The position numbers were made by a program, and so were the translations under genes. Under the pieces are notes generated by a model. That model saw only the letters and a program-made list of their open reading frames with translations, ran no database searches and was not told the origin of the DNA. Below are positions 35,018 to 43,544 of a stretch of 64,000 nt of DNA, one piece after another. Positions within the stretch are counted from its first letter, which is position 1. Each line of letters opens with the position of its first letter. Source of the stretch: Actinoplanes sp. NBRC 103695. Its GTDB lineage: Bacteria; Actinomycetota; Actinomycetes; Mycobacteriales; Micromonosporaceae. The stretch is taken from the NCBI RefSeq assembly GCF_030269485.1, contig NZ_BSTL01000022.1, positions 62,001 to 126,000 of the forward strand, in the 5' to 3' direction.

Positions 35018-35057
35018 TTGACGTGTCAATTACATCATGTGATAGTTGATGTGTCAT
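35018..35057. promoter_or_regulatory. two candidate MarR operators
   Basis: TTGAC-GT-GTCAA at 35018-35029 is a perfect palindrome. TTGATGTGTCAT at 35046-35057 is the same sequence with two changes, 28 bases further on. Both lie between the divergent MarR and LLM genes. Confidence 0.6.
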
Positions 35058-35076
35058 CTACTGGAAGGGCAGGACC

Positions 35077-36108
35077 ATGAGCAACCTCGTGATGGGTCTC
35101 GACACGTTCGGCGACGTGCCGCTGGGCGACTCGGGCGAGCCCGTCTCGCAGGCCGCCGCCATCCGGCAGGTCATCGAGGAGGCGGTCCTCGCCGACCAGA
35201 CCGGCGTCGACGGGATCGCGCTGGGCGAGCACCACCGCCCGGAGTACTCGATCTCCAGCCCGGAGACGGTGCTGGCCGGCATCGCCGCGCGTACCCAGCG
35301 AATCAAGCTGGCCTCGGGCGTGACCGTGCTGAGCTCCGACGACCCGGTGCGGGTCTTCCAGCGTTTCGCCACGGTCGACGCCATCTCGAACGGGCGGGCC
35401 GAGGCGATCCTCGGGCGAGGGTCGTTCACCGAGTCGTTCCCCCTTTTCGGGTACGACCTGAGCGACTACGACGTGCTCTTCGAGGAGAAACTCGACCTGT
35501 TCGTGAAGCTGCTCGACGAGAAGCCGGTCACCTGGAGCGGCACCACCCGCGCGGCGCTGGACGACATCGAGGTGTTCCCCAAGACCGAGTCCGGCCGGCT
35601 GACCACCTGGGTCGGCGTCGGCGGCTCCCCACAGTCGGTCGTGCGCACCGCCCAGCACGGGCTGCGGCTCATGCTGGCCATCATCGGCGGGCAGGCCGCG
35701 CGCTTCGCCCCGTACGTCGACCTCTACCAGCGGGCGACTGAGCAGCTCAACACGCAGGCCTTCCCGGTCGGCATGCACTCGCCGGGCTTCGTGGCGGACA
35801 CCGACGAGCAGGCCAAGGAGATCTTCTGGCCGGCGTACAAGGAGCAGATGGACCGGATCGGCAAACTGCGCGGCTGGCCGCCGATGAGCCGCATCGCCTT
35901 CAACAACGAGGTCGCGGACGGCTCGCTCTACGTCGGCTCGCCGGAGACGGTGGCCCGCCGGATCGCCGCCTCGGTCAAGGCGCTGGACGTCGGCCGCTTC
36001 GACCTGATCTACACCGTCGGCCCGCAGCCGATCAGCGCCCGCACGCGCGCGGTCGAACTGTACGGCTCGAAGGTGATCCCGATGGTCCGCGACATCCTGG
36101 CGGGCTGA
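35077..36108 (+). CDS. LLM-class flavin-dependent oxidoreductase
   Basis: A 343-residue luciferase-like monooxygenase: GLDTFGDVP at the N-terminus, DGIALGEHHRPEYSISSPE, SSDDPVRVFQRFATVDAIS and GRAEAILGRGSF are characteristic of the LLM family that uses FMN or F420. The following gene, 4 bases downstream, encodes an F420/NADP-type reductase, which suggests that this pair handles a reduced deazaflavin or flavin cofactor. The substrate is unknown. GGAAGG upstream may act as ribosome site. Likely controlled by the divergent MarR through sites at 35018-35057. Confidence 0.9.
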   Translation: MSNLVMGLDTFGDVPLGDSGEPVSQAAAIRQVIEEAVLADQTGVDGIALGEHHRPEYSISSPETVLAGIAARTQRIKLASGVTVLSSDDPVRVFQRFATVDAISNGRAEAILGRGSFTESFPLFGYDLSDYDVLFEEKLDLFVKLLDEKPVTWSGTTRAALDDIEVFPKTESGRLTTWVGVGGSPQSVVRTAQHGLRLMLAIIGGQAARFAPYVDLYQRATEQLNTQAFPVGMHSPGFVADTDEQAKEIFWPAYKEQMDRIGKLRGWPPMSRIAFNNEVADGSLYVGSPETVARRIAASVKALDVGRFDLIYTVGPQPISARTRAVELYGSKVIPMVRDILAG

Positions 36109-36112
36109 CGCG

Positions 36113-36775
36113 ATGGCCACCCTCGGCATCCTCGGCGCCGGCAAGGTCGGCACCGTCCTGGCCCGGCTCGCGGTCGCGGCCGGCTACGACGTGCTGATCG
36201 CCGGCTCCGGGGATCCACAGAAGATCGCGCTGATCGTCGAGGTCCTGGTGCCGGGCGCGAAGGCGGTCACCGGCGCCGAGGCGGCCGCGCGGGCCGACAT
36301 CGTGGTGCTCGCGCTGCCGCTCGGCAAGCACCGACGCGTCCCGGTCGAGCAGCTGCGCGGCAAGCTGGTCGTGGACGCGATGAACTACTGGTGGGAGATC
36401 GACGGGATCCGCGAGGACCTCACCGACCCGCGTACGTCCTCCAGCGAGATCGTGCAGCGTTTCCTGCCGGAGTCGCGGGTCGTGAAGGCCTTCAACCACA
36501 TGGGCTACCACGACCTGGAGGCGGGTGGGCCCGATCGCAAGGCGATCGCCCTGGCCGGCGACGACCCCGCGGACGTCGAGGTGGTTGCCGGGCTGATCTC
36601 CGCGTTCGGCTTCGACCCGGTGGTGGCCGGGCCTCTCTCCGAGGGCGTACGCCTGCAGCCCGGCACCGAGATCTTCGGCGCGAACACCGACGCCGGTGAG
36701 ATTCGAGCCATGCTCGACCGCTTTCCTGAGTCGGAGGCCGGCCGCCGCGTCGCCGAGGCCCGCCGGACGACCTAG
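36113..36775 (+). CDS. F420H2:NADP+ oxidoreductase-like dinucleotide-binding protein
   Basis: A 220-residue protein with an N-terminal Rossmann motif GILGAGKVGTVLARL. VVLALPLGK follows the nucleotide site, and VVKAFNHMGYHDLEAGG matches the F420-dependent NADP reductase (Fno)/NAD(P)-binding family pattern. It is probably co-transcribed with the LLM monooxygenase 4 bases upstream and could supply its reduced cofactor. The alternative is a reductase of unrelated substrate, since many members of the family are uncharacterised. The stop codon lies inside a strong hairpin. Confidence 0.82.
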   Translation: MATLGILGAGKVGTVLARLAVAAGYDVLIAGSGDPQKIALIVEVLVPGAKAVTGAEAAARADIVVLALPLGKHRRVPVEQLRGKLVVDAMNYWWEIDGIREDLTDPRTSSSEIVQRFLPESRVVKAFNHMGYHDLEAGGPDRKAIALAGDDPADVEVVAGLISAFGFDPVVAGPLSEGVRLQPGTEIFGANTDAGEIRAMLDRFPESEAGRRVAEARRTT

Positions 36776-36821
36776 GTGGTGCGTCAAACCCGTCCAGGCG
36801 CGGGTTTGACACACCACCTAG
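36772..36821. terminator. bidirectional terminator shared by convergent genes
   Basis: A 21-base arm at 36772-36792 pairs with 36801-36821 with one mismatch and an 8-base loop; the ends read CTAGGTGGTG and CACCACCTAG. The arms contain the stop codons of both flanking genes (TAG at 36773-36775 on plus and at 36818-36820 on minus). Confidence 0.85.
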
Positions 36822-37186
36822 CTCCGGTCGTGGAGCGTGACCTGGTAGCCGTCGGGATCGGCGAAGGTGAACGTCCGGCCGAAGGGCCCGTCGATCGGCG
36901 CCGAGACGATGGTGTGGCCATCGGCGACCAGGGCATCGTGAATGTCCTGGACGTCGGTGGCGTGGAGCCAGATCGCCGCACCGATGCCGGGCTGAACGAC
37001 GGACGCGAGATCGGTGCCCGGAACGATGTCACGGAGAGCGAACGCGATCGGCTTGGTCTCGAAGACGACCGCGTGCGGAGGTCCCGCCGGAGAGCGGACG
37101 AGGCCGAGGTACCGCTCGTAGAACGCCTGCGACGCCTCGAGGTCGCGAGCCTGCAGGGAAATGAAGTCGGGGCCGGTGACGGGCAT
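36818..37186 (-). CDS. VOC/glyoxalase-superfamily protein
   Basis: A 122-residue VOC-fold protein with paired beta-alpha-beta-beta-beta modules: ISLQARDLEASQAFYERYLGL at the start and FTFADPDGYQVTLHD at the end, the usual C-terminal metal-site strand. AAGGAG lies four bases before ATG 37186. VOC proteins of this size act as dimeric metalloenzymes or as drug-binding resistance proteins; which one is not determinable. It is divergent from a MarR gene with two operators between them. Confidence 0.88.
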   Translation of the reverse strand: MPVTGPDFISLQARDLEASQAFYERYLGLVRSPAGPPHAVVFETKPIAFALRDIVPGTDLASVVQPGIGAAIWLHATDVQDIHDALVADGHTIVSAPIDGPFGRTFTFADPDGYQVTLHDRS

Positions 37187-37203
37187 GATGCTCCTTCTGC
37201 TGT

Positions 37204-37250
37204 CATGTCAGTTTGCTGACATGCACCAAGCTATGTCAGAATCCTGACAT
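37204..37250. promoter_or_regulatory. twin MarR operators CATGTCAG-N4-CTGACATG
   Basis: CATGTCAG-TTTG-CTGACATG (37204-37223) and ATGTCAG-AATC-CTGACAT (37233-37250) are perfect palindromes with centres 28 bases apart. The second overlaps the MarR start codon. Confidence 0.75.
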
Positions 37251-37716
37251 GAGTCAAGACGACGCGGGCGTCGACCTCGAGACTTCACTCGGCTACCTGC
37301 TGAAAGAGGCCTCGAGCGCCCTCCGGGCGGCTATGGAGGCGGTGCTGCGGCCGCTGGGGATGACGGTGACGCACTACTCCTGCCTCGAACTGCTGGCGCA
37401 GCGCCCCGGTTTGTCGAACTCCGAGCTCGCGCGGGGCGCGTTCGTGACGAGGCAGTCGATGAACGTGCTGCTTCAGACCCTGGAACGAGACGGGTACGTG
37501 ATCAGGCCGGCGCAGGCGCCCGTGGGAAAGGCTTTGCCGACGAGGCTCACGCCACGCGGCCGGCGAAGCCTGGCGAAGGCGTCTGCCGCGGTCCGATCCG
37601 TCGAGGTCAGAATGCTGGGCGGGATGACCGGGGCCGAGCAGGCGGCCGCGTACACCGTCCTGCGGAGCATGATCAGTTCGCTGAGGGATCCGGACGAGGG
37701 TCAGGACAGTCGTTAG
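37249..37716 (+). CDS. MarR-family regulator
   Basis: A 155-residue winged-helix regulator; TVTHYSCLELLAQRPGLSNSELARGAF and VTRQSMNVLLQTLERDGYVIR form the DNA-binding core. I use ATG 37249 (MSQDD); an upstream in-frame start at 37213 would read through the operators. An operator overlaps the start codon, so autorepression is very likely, together with control of the divergent VOC gene. The ligand is unknown. The 37726 gene begins nine bases after its stop and may be co-transcribed. Confidence 0.88.
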   Translation: MSQDDAGVDLETSLGYLLKEASSALRAAMEAVLRPLGMTVTHYSCLELLAQRPGLSNSELARGAFVTRQSMNVLLQTLERDGYVIRPAQAPVGKALPTRLTPRGRRSLAKASAAVRSVEVRMLGGMTGAEQAAAYTVLRSMISSLRDPDEGQDSR

Positions 37717-37725
37717 GGTTTCCGC

Positions 37726-38271
37726 ATGACGCAGAACTGGCGGCATCTGCCCGCGCCGGCCCGTCCGATCGCCGCCGCTGCCCTCGCCGGGGTGGCGGCG
37801 GCGCGCCACCGCGACTCCTCTGCGCTGACCGAGGCCGCCGCCGGGCTCGCGGCCCTCGACCCGGCGCAGGTGGGACTGATCCTCGGGACGGCCATCCGGG
37901 TCGTGCTGGAGGACACCCACCCCGACGGGGTGGACGGCGACGATGTGCGGACGGTGCTCCAGCGCTGCGCCCGGTCGGCGGCGGTGTGGCACCCCGAGGT
38001 GGACCCGCACGTGCTGCTGGTGCTGCTGGCCGGCGCGCTCGGCGTCTGGGAGGACGACGGCGAGCCGCTGCCGTCCCCGGAGTCTCAGGCCCGCCACGCG
38101 GCGCTGCTGCTGGCCGACCTGATCGGTGATGTACCCGGCCGTGTTTCTGGCGGCGTGCCCGGCGATCTTCCCGGCGATCTTTCCGGCGGCGACGAGGTCG
38201 CCGACAAGCGGGTGACGGCTTACCTGACGGCGGCGCTGGCCGAGATCGAGCGCGCCCAGCTCAACGACTGA
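37726..38271 (+). CDS. hypothetical protein, 181 residues
   Basis: Starts nine bases after a MarR gene. The protein is alanine- and leucine-rich and largely helical, with WRHLPAPARPIAAAALAGVAAARH at the start (given here in two adjoining runs) and a run of GGVPGDLPGDLSGG near the C-terminus that looks like a low-complexity linker. No signal peptide, membrane span or known domain is evident. GC content and codon use match the neighbours, and the length supports a real gene, but I do not recognise it. Confidence 0.65.
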   Translation: MTQNWRHLPAPARPIAAAALAGVAAARHRDSSALTEAAAGLAALDPAQVGLILGTAIRVVLEDTHPDGVDGDDVRTVLQRCARSAAVWHPEVDPHVLLVLLAGALGVWEDDGEPLPSPESQARHAALLLADLIGDVPGRVSGGVPGDLPGDLSGGDEVADKRVTAYLTAALAEIERAQLND

Positions 38272-38294
38272 CCGCGGTGGCTAAGGTACCAGTC

Positions 38295-39038
38295 ATGACG
38301 GCTCCATCCGACGCGTTCAAGCTGCCTCCGCGCCGTCGCGCCGAGCGTCTGAGTGTGGCCGTCGTGGCCGAGCTGGCCGAGCTGATCGTCACCGGGCAGC
38401 TTCTCGAGGGCGCGCTGCTGCCGCCGGAGGGGCCGCTCAGTGAGCACTTCGGGGTGAGCCGCACGGTGATCCGCGAGTCGGCCAAGCGGCTGGAGGAGAA
38501 GGGCCTGGTCATCGTCACCCAGGGACGGGGAACCCAGGTGGCGCGGTCCGGCTCGTGGAACATGCTGGACCCGGTGGTGATCTCCGCGCTCATCGACAAC
38601 GACGAGTCGTCGGGTGTGCTCGACGAGCTGACCGTCGTCCGCGGGCACCTGGAGTCCGCCATGGCCGGGACGGTGGCGGCCGGTCGCACGCCGGAGGAAC
38701 TCGTTCGCATCGAGCACGCGCTGGAAGTGATGCGCGAGATGCAACACGAGAGTGATTCCTTCCGCCAGGCGGATGTGGTCTTCCACCTCACGGTGATGGA
38801 GCTGTCCCGCAACCGCCTCGCGGAGAACATCGCCAAACGGTTGTATCTCCGCGCTCAGGAGAGCAGCAGGTTCCACGGAATCGGGTACGAGGACGCCTTC
38901 CGTTCCACCCTCGAGGAGCACGCCGCCGTCGTCGGTGCCATCTCCCGGCAGGACGTCGCCGCCGCGGAACAGGCGATGCGCGACCACATCATCGGTTCCT
39001 GGCAGCGGCGCCGGTTCCAGGCGCCACCCACGACCTAG
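38295..39038 (+). CDS. FadR-type GntR-family regulator
   Basis: The N-terminal winged helix is GntR-type (LIVTGQLLEGALLPPEGPLSEHFGVSRTVIRES, spanning two motifs). It is followed by a helical FCD domain with Asp and His candidate metal ligands in ADVVFHLTVMELS and EEHAAVVGAI. This is the subfamily that commonly senses sugar acids or carboxylates. The neighbouring convergent gene is an enolase-superfamily sugar-acid dehydratase at the end of an ABC operon, so this regulator plausibly controls that operon at 43477-43527. ATG 38295 gives the usual N-terminus; a GTG at 38277 is possible. Confidence 0.9.
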   Translation: MTAPSDAFKLPPRRRAERLSVAVVAELAELIVTGQLLEGALLPPEGPLSEHFGVSRTVIRESAKRLEEKGLVIVTQGRGTQVARSGSWNMLDPVVISALIDNDESSGVLDELTVVRGHLESAMAGTVAAGRTPEELVRIEHALEVMREMQHESDSFRQADVVFHLTVMELSRNRLAENIAKRLYLRAQESSRFHGIGYEDAFRSTLEEHAAVVGAISRQDVAAAEQAMRDHIIGSWQRRRFQAPPTT

Positions 39039-40189
39039 AGACGCTCCCTCGGTGAGTCCGGTGTCAGGCGCAGGCCCGCCCGGCCGGGACGAACGTGTGG
39101 GCCCTCGACCGCGGCGGGCGGATCGGCGGCGCGGACGGCGCTGATGTGCTTCTCGTCGACCCGGATGCCGATACCCGGCTCGTCGCCGAGGACGATGCCG
39201 CCGTCCTCGTACTCCTGGTCCACGGCCAGGCCGATCGGGGGAGTCAGGCCCTGAACCTCGAAGGCCAGATGGTTGGGGACCGCCGCGGCGGCGTGGGCGA
39301 GCGGGTTGGCGTGATAGGCCACCGGGCTGACCGGCAGGTCATGGCCGTGTGCCAGGGCCGCCACCCGGAGGAAGTGGGTGATGCCCCAGACGTTGCCCAC
39401 CTGGACGATGTCCACCGCGTCGGCGTCCAGCAGCGGCCGGTACTGTTCGAGGCCGGTGAGGTTCTCGCCGGTGGCGACCGCGGCGCGGATGCCGCGGCGC
39501 ACCGAGGCGAGTCCGGCGGCGTCCCATCGGCGGACCGGCTCCTCGATCCAGGTCAGATCGACCGTGCGCTCGAGCGCGGTCACGTACCGCACCGCCTGCG
39601 ACCGGTTCCAGGACTCGTTGGCATCGAACATGAGAGCGGGTCGCCTCGAGTTGCGCCCGAGGACATCGCGGATCGCCTCCAGCCGGCGCAGGTCGTGCTC
39701 GAGGTCCCGGCCACCTTTCAGCTTGCCCGCGGCGAAGCCCCGATCGGCGAACTCCGTGTACAGGGCCACGAGCGCATCGTCGTCGAGCGCCATGTCCAGA
39801 CCGGAGGCATAGCCGGGCACGAACCGGTCCAGCGCGCCGAGCGTGCGCCACAGCGGTTCGGCCGCGGCCTTCGCCTTGAGGTCCCAGAGGGCCATGTCGA
39901 TAGCGCCGATTGCGCCGAAGGTCGCCCCGGCGTGCCCGGTCTTGAAGACGCCCGCGAGCATCCGGTCGTAGAGCGCTGTCACGCCTCGGGGGTCCTGGCC
40001 CCGCACGACGGCGAAGACGCGGTCGATGTCGCCGTGCGGGCCGACGCCGACACCCTCGAGGCCGGTGTCGGTCTCGACGATCAGCACGTGCACGTCGGTG
40101 AGCGGCCGCGGCATCACCCCGTTGGCATCGCCGATCCGCCTGCCCCAGTCGTGCCCGGTGATGAGGCTGCGGTATCCGGTGATCTTCAC
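39035..40189 (-). CDS. enolase-superfamily (mandelate racemase type) sugar-acid dehydratase
   Basis: A 384-residue enolase-superfamily enzyme. The capping domain is N-terminal, then AGKLKGG provides the KxK motif. Metal ligands are FDANES (Asp), WIEEP (Glu) and TGENL (Glu), and a histidine lies in SPVAYHANPLAH. Such enzymes abstract the alpha proton of sugar acids and dehydrate or epimerise them. It is the last gene of an operon with a sugar-binding protein and two permeases, so it likely acts on the imported substrate. The specific sugar acid cannot be named from sequence. It overlaps the convergent GntR gene by four bases. Confidence 0.88.
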   Translation of the reverse strand: MKITGYRSLITGHDWGRRIGDANGVMPRPLTDVHVLIVETDTGLEGVGVGPHGDIDRVFAVVRGQDPRGVTALYDRMLAGVFKTGHAGATFGAIGAIDMALWDLKAKAAAEPLWRTLGALDRFVPGYASGLDMALDDDALVALYTEFADRGFAAGKLKGGRDLEHDLRRLEAIRDVLGRNSRRPALMFDANESWNRSQAVRYVTALERTVDLTWIEEPVRRWDAAGLASVRRGIRAAVATGENLTGLEQYRPLLDADAVDIVQVGNVWGITHFLRVAALAHGHDLPVSPVAYHANPLAHAAAAVPNHLAFEVQGLTPPIGLAVDQEYEDGGIVLGDEPGIGIRVDEKHISAVRAADPPAAVEGPHVRPGRAGLRLTPDSPRERL

Positions 40190-40216
40190 TCTTGCTCCTC
40201 GGTGCGGGTGCGCGCC

Positions 40217-41116
40217 TCACTCCTTGGTGCCGCCGGCCGTCATGCCGGCCACCAGGAAACGCTGCGAGAAAAGGAAGACGATCAGCACGGGCAGCACCGA
40301 GATGACGGTGGCCAGCGCGAGCGTCGGCAGCTGGACGGACTCCGACCCGGCCGAGCTGGGGTTGAACGCCGGCGTCGACGCCAGCAACGAGGTGAGCCCG
40401 ACCTGGATCGGGTATCCGTCACTGGACGGGAGCATCACGAAGGGCAGGAAGAAGTTGTTCCAGCTCTGCACGAAGCTGAAGAACGCCACCAGCGCCACGA
40501 TCGGCGCGGCCAGCGGCAGAGCCACCCTGGTGAACACCTGGAGCTCGGTGCAGCCGTCGATGCGGGCGGCGGAGAGCAGGTCGCGCGGAATGCTCGTGGA
40601 GAAGTAGATGTAGGTGAGGTAGACGCCGAACGGGAAGAACGACATGGGCAGGATCACCGACAGGGGACTGCCGATCAGGCCCACCGAGTTCAGCTCCAGG
40701 AAGATCGGCAGAACCAGCGCGGTGTTCGGGATCAGCATCACGATCAGGGTGATGACCAGCAGCAGGCGCCGGAACCGGAACCGGGTGAGCGCCATGGCGT
40801 AGCCCGCCGGGATGCTGGCGATGACGGTGATGACCAGAGCGCCGGCCGCGTACAAGGCGGAGTTGCCCACCCACAGGGTGACCGCCCCGTCCTGGAACGC
40901 GAAGAGCTGCTCCCAGTTCCGGCCCAGATCGCCGAGGGTGCCGGGGGTGAACGGGCTGCCGACGGTCAGGCCGCGTGCGGACTTCGTCGTGGCCAGCAGC
41001 AGCCAGGCCATCGGGATGAGGAAGAACAGCACGAAGATCGCGACGACGGCCGTGCCGATCGCACGGCCGCTCCGGCCGGTGACACCGGCCGGTCGGCCGG
41101 CACGCGTTGTCGGCAT
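40217..41116 (-). CDS. ABC sugar permease, MalG type
   Basis: A 299-residue inner-membrane protein with about six transmembrane helices: the first near residue 25 (IGTAVVAIFVLFFLIPMAWLL), the last before SQRFLVAGMTAGG. The cytoplasmic EAA loop SAARIDGCTELQVFTRVALP marks a carbohydrate-uptake (CUT1) permease. It pairs with the MalF-type gene upstream, 3 bases away. Neither operon in this region has an ATPase gene; actinobacteria often share one MsiK-type ATPase among several such importers. Confidence 0.93.
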   Translation of the reverse strand: MPTTRAGRPAGVTGRSGRAIGTAVVAIFVLFFLIPMAWLLLATTKSARGLTVGSPFTPGTLGDLGRNWEQLFAFQDGAVTLWVGNSALYAAGALVITVIASIPAGYAMALTRFRFRRLLLVITLIVMLIPNTALVLPIFLELNSVGLIGSPLSVILPMSFFPFGVYLTYIYFSTSIPRDLLSAARIDGCTELQVFTRVALPLAAPIVALVAFFSFVQSWNNFFLPFVMLPSSDGYPIQVGLTSLLASTPAFNPSSAGSESVQLPTLALATVISVLPVLIVFLFSQRFLVAGMTAGGTKE

Positions 41117-41119
41117 GGC

Positions 41120-42052
41120 TCAGTCCTTCTCGAACAAGCCGCCGCGCAGCACGAACACGGCCGAGAGCGCGAGGGCGATGGCCAGCAGCAGCAACGAGAT
41201 CGCGGCAGCGCCGTTGAAGTCGTTCTGCTGGAACGCGTACTGGTAGGCGAGCTGGTTGAGCGAGTAGTCGTTGGGCACGATCGCGTTGCTGGCCTGGGAC
41301 AGCAGTTGTGGCTCGACGAACAGCTGGGTGCCGGCGGCGAGGGACATGATGCCCATGTAGGAGATCCACTTGCGCAGCAGCGGCAGCTGGATCCGCCAGG
41401 CGATCTGGATCCGGCCGGCGCCGTCCATGCGCGCCGCCTCGATCACGTCGGCGGAGATGTTGTTGAGCGCGCCGTACATGATCACGATCCAGCCGCCGGC
41501 GCCGGTCCAGAACGCGATGACGGCGAAGATCGGCGGCAGGTTCGCCGGCACGATGACCTCGACGAAGCTGTCGAAGCCGAGCAGGTGCAACAAACCACCG
41601 ATCGGGCCGGCGGCCGGGTCGAGCACGAACAGCCAGAGCAGGACGCTGGACGCGCCGGCCAGCGCGCCGGGGAGGTAGAAGATCAGCCGCAGCGTACTGC
41701 TGACCCAGCGCACCGCGACGGCGTGCACGACGATGGCCAGCAGGGTGACCAGCACGACCAGCGCGACCAGCCAGATCGCCAGGTACAGCGCGACGTGACC
41801 GACGGCGGGCATGAACCGGAAGTCGCCGACGACCTTGGTGAAGTTGCCGACGCCCGCGAACCCGCCCTCGGCGTCGGTGAAGGCCAGATAGAGCGCGTAC
41901 AGAGCGGGCAGGATGCCGAACGCCACGGTCAGCACCGCGTAGAGCGCGATGAAGGCGTAGCTCATCGGGTTTCGCGAGCGCTCGTCGCTCGCGCGGCCCG
42001 GCCGGCGGCGTGGCGTCGCCGCCGGCCGGAGCGCCGTGTCCACTGCTGTCAC
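41120..42052 (-). CDS. ABC sugar permease, MalF type
   Basis: A 310-residue permease whose membrane part begins at MSYAFIALYAVLTVAFGI and whose EAA loop is EAARMDGAGRIQIAWRIQLP. I use GTG 42052, which overlaps the binding-protein stop as GTGA and gives a ~30-residue basic cytoplasmic N-terminus usual for MalF-like proteins; an internal ATG at 41966 is the alternative. It forms a heterodimer with the MalG-type protein encoded next. Confidence 0.92.
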   Translation of the reverse strand: MTAVDTALRPAATPRRRPGRASDERSRNPMSYAFIALYAVLTVAFGILPALYALYLAFTDAEGGFAGVGNFTKVVGDFRFMPAVGHVALYLAIWLVALVVLVTLLAIVVHAVAVRWVSSTLRLIFYLPGALAGASSVLLWLFVLDPAAGPIGGLLHLLGFDSFVEVIVPANLPPIFAVIAFWTGAGGWIVIMYGALNNISADVIEAARMDGAGRIQIAWRIQLPLLRKWISYMGIMSLAAGTQLFVEPQLLSQASNAIVPNDYSLNQLAYQYAFQQNDFNGAAAISLLLLAIALALSAVFVLRGGLFEKD

Positions 42053-43425
42053 TTGACCGTGTAGCCGTTCACCTGGGCCTGGTTCTTGATCGCGGTCTCC
42101 CACTCGGGAAGCAGGTCGACCAGGCTCTTGCCGCCGGCGATCGCGGGGGTCATCGTCTTCGCCCAGATCGCCTCCTGGCTGAAGATCCCGGATCCCCAGC
42201 CGTCCCAGATCTCCGTGCCCGCCTTGACGACCGGCCGGAGGTCGGTGGCGTAGTAGCCGCTCGACTCCTGCTTCTTGATCCACTTGTCACCGGCCGCCGC
42301 GAAGGCCGGATAGCCCGGCGCGACGTTGACCTGGTAGTCGTCGGCGGTCGTGACGAACTCGGCGAACGTGGCCGCGGCCTTGAGGTTCTTGGAATGGCTG
42401 CTGATGAACCAGGTGCCGCCGCCCACGTTGCCGGTCACGGCGGTCTCGCCCTGCCACGCGGGCGGCGCCGCGACGCCGAGCTGGCCCTTGGGGACGTTCA
42501 GCGACTGAGGGTTGTTGAAGATGGCGCCCGCGTACCAGGCCGGACCGGGCATGAGGAGGACCTTGCCGGCGTACTTCTTGACGAACTCGGGCGTGAAGAC
42601 GCTGATGTTGGGTGTGGTGCCGTTCTTGATCAGGGTGTCCAGCATCGTCGCGGCGCGCTTGCACTCGGTGCTGCCGGTGCTGACCGTGACCGATTTGGGT
42701 CCGGTGATTCCGTTGGCCTGGCACTTGCTGGCCCAGAAGTACACCTCCGGGGTCCAGGCGTCGCCCACCGTCCCGACGATGTAGCCCGGGTGCTCCCGCG
42801 CCACCTTCTCGCCGAGTGCCTGGTAGTCCTGCCAGGTCGCCGGAACGGCGTAGCCGAACCTGTCGAGCAGGGTCTTGTTGTACCAGAGCACCGCCTGGGC
42901 CAGGTCGTTACGCAGGCAGTACACCTTGCCCTCGACGGTGCAAGGGTTCAGCGAACCCGGGGTGAAGCCGTCGAGCGTGGCCTTCGGAACGAGACCGCCA
43001 CCGAGTACGGCCGCGAACGCCTGCTTGCCGCCGGTCTTCTGGCTCGCCCAGGCCGCGTCGTTGTTCTGGGTCGAGAACACCACGTCGGGCCAGCCGCTGC
43101 CGGCCCGGTCGAACAGCTGCATCTTCGTCCGGAACGAGTTGGACCCGTTGGCGGACCCGTCGTAGCTGACCACCTTGACCGGCACGGCAGGGTTGGCCTT
43201 CTTGAAGGCCTCCACCGCGCCGGCACGATCGGCGTCCACCCAGACCGTGATCTCGGCCTTGTCGTCCTGAGCCACCTGCGGGAAGCCGTACGAACCGGAC
43301 GGGTTGTCACCGGTGCCGCCACCACCGTTGCAGGCGGCCATGGTCAAGGCGACGGCCAGGATCCCGGCGCCACGCACGGCTCCGGATAGGCGGCGAGGCC
43401 GCCGCGAGATAGCTGTTTCACCCAT
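42049..43425 (-). CDS. extracellular sugar-binding lipoprotein of ABC importer
   Basis: A 458-residue solute-binding protein of the family 1 (carbohydrate) type. The N-terminus is a lipoprotein signal ending in TMAAC with the lipidated Cys at residue 32, followed by a glycine-rich linker. The mature part shows EITVWVDADRAGAVEAFKKANP and VTGNVGGGTWFISS, as in oligosaccharide binders. It is the first gene of the operon with two permeases and an enolase-type dehydratase. A promoter with overlapping repeats lies at 43477-43527. The ligand is likely a uronide- or aldonate-containing sugar, inferred from the dehydratase. Confidence 0.92.
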   Translation of the reverse strand: MGETAISRRPRRLSGAVRGAGILAVALTMAACNGGGGTGDNPSGSYGFPQVAQDDKAEITVWVDADRAGAVEAFKKANPAVPVKVVSYDGSANGSNSFRTKMQLFDRAGSGWPDVVFSTQNNDAAWASQKTGGKQAFAAVLGGGLVPKATLDGFTPGSLNPCTVEGKVYCLRNDLAQAVLWYNKTLLDRFGYAVPATWQDYQALGEKVAREHPGYIVGTVGDAWTPEVYFWASKCQANGITGPKSVTVSTGSTECKRAATMLDTLIKNGTTPNISVFTPEFVKKYAGKVLLMPGPAWYAGAIFNNPQSLNVPKGQLGVAAPPAWQGETAVTGNVGGGTWFISSHSKNLKAAATFAEFVTTADDYQVNVAPGYPAFAAAGDKWIKKQESSGYYATDLRPVVKAGTEIWDGWGSGIFSQEAIWAKTMTPAIAGGKSLVDLLPEWETAIKNQAQVNGYTVK

Positions 43426-43476
43426 GTCGGTGTCCTCTGTCGGGTCAACGTGCTGACGGGCCGTTCATCAACACGC

Positions 43477-43527
43477 AACGTAAGGGCATACGTATCATGT
43501 TTCAATAGGTAACACGTATGATGTTTC
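43477..43527 (-). promoter_or_regulatory. promoter and operator of first sugar ABC operon
   Basis: On the minus strand TTGAAA (43500-43505), a 17-base spacer and TACGTT (43477-43482) form a sigma-70-type promoter. The spacer contains the palindrome ATACGTAT (43488-43495). A 14-base direct repeat, ACGTATcATGTTTC/ACGTATgATGTTTC, occupies 43490-43503 and 43514-43527, so repressor binding here is likely. Confidence 0.55.
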
Positions 43528-43544
43528 GACAGGGACTTGACGGG

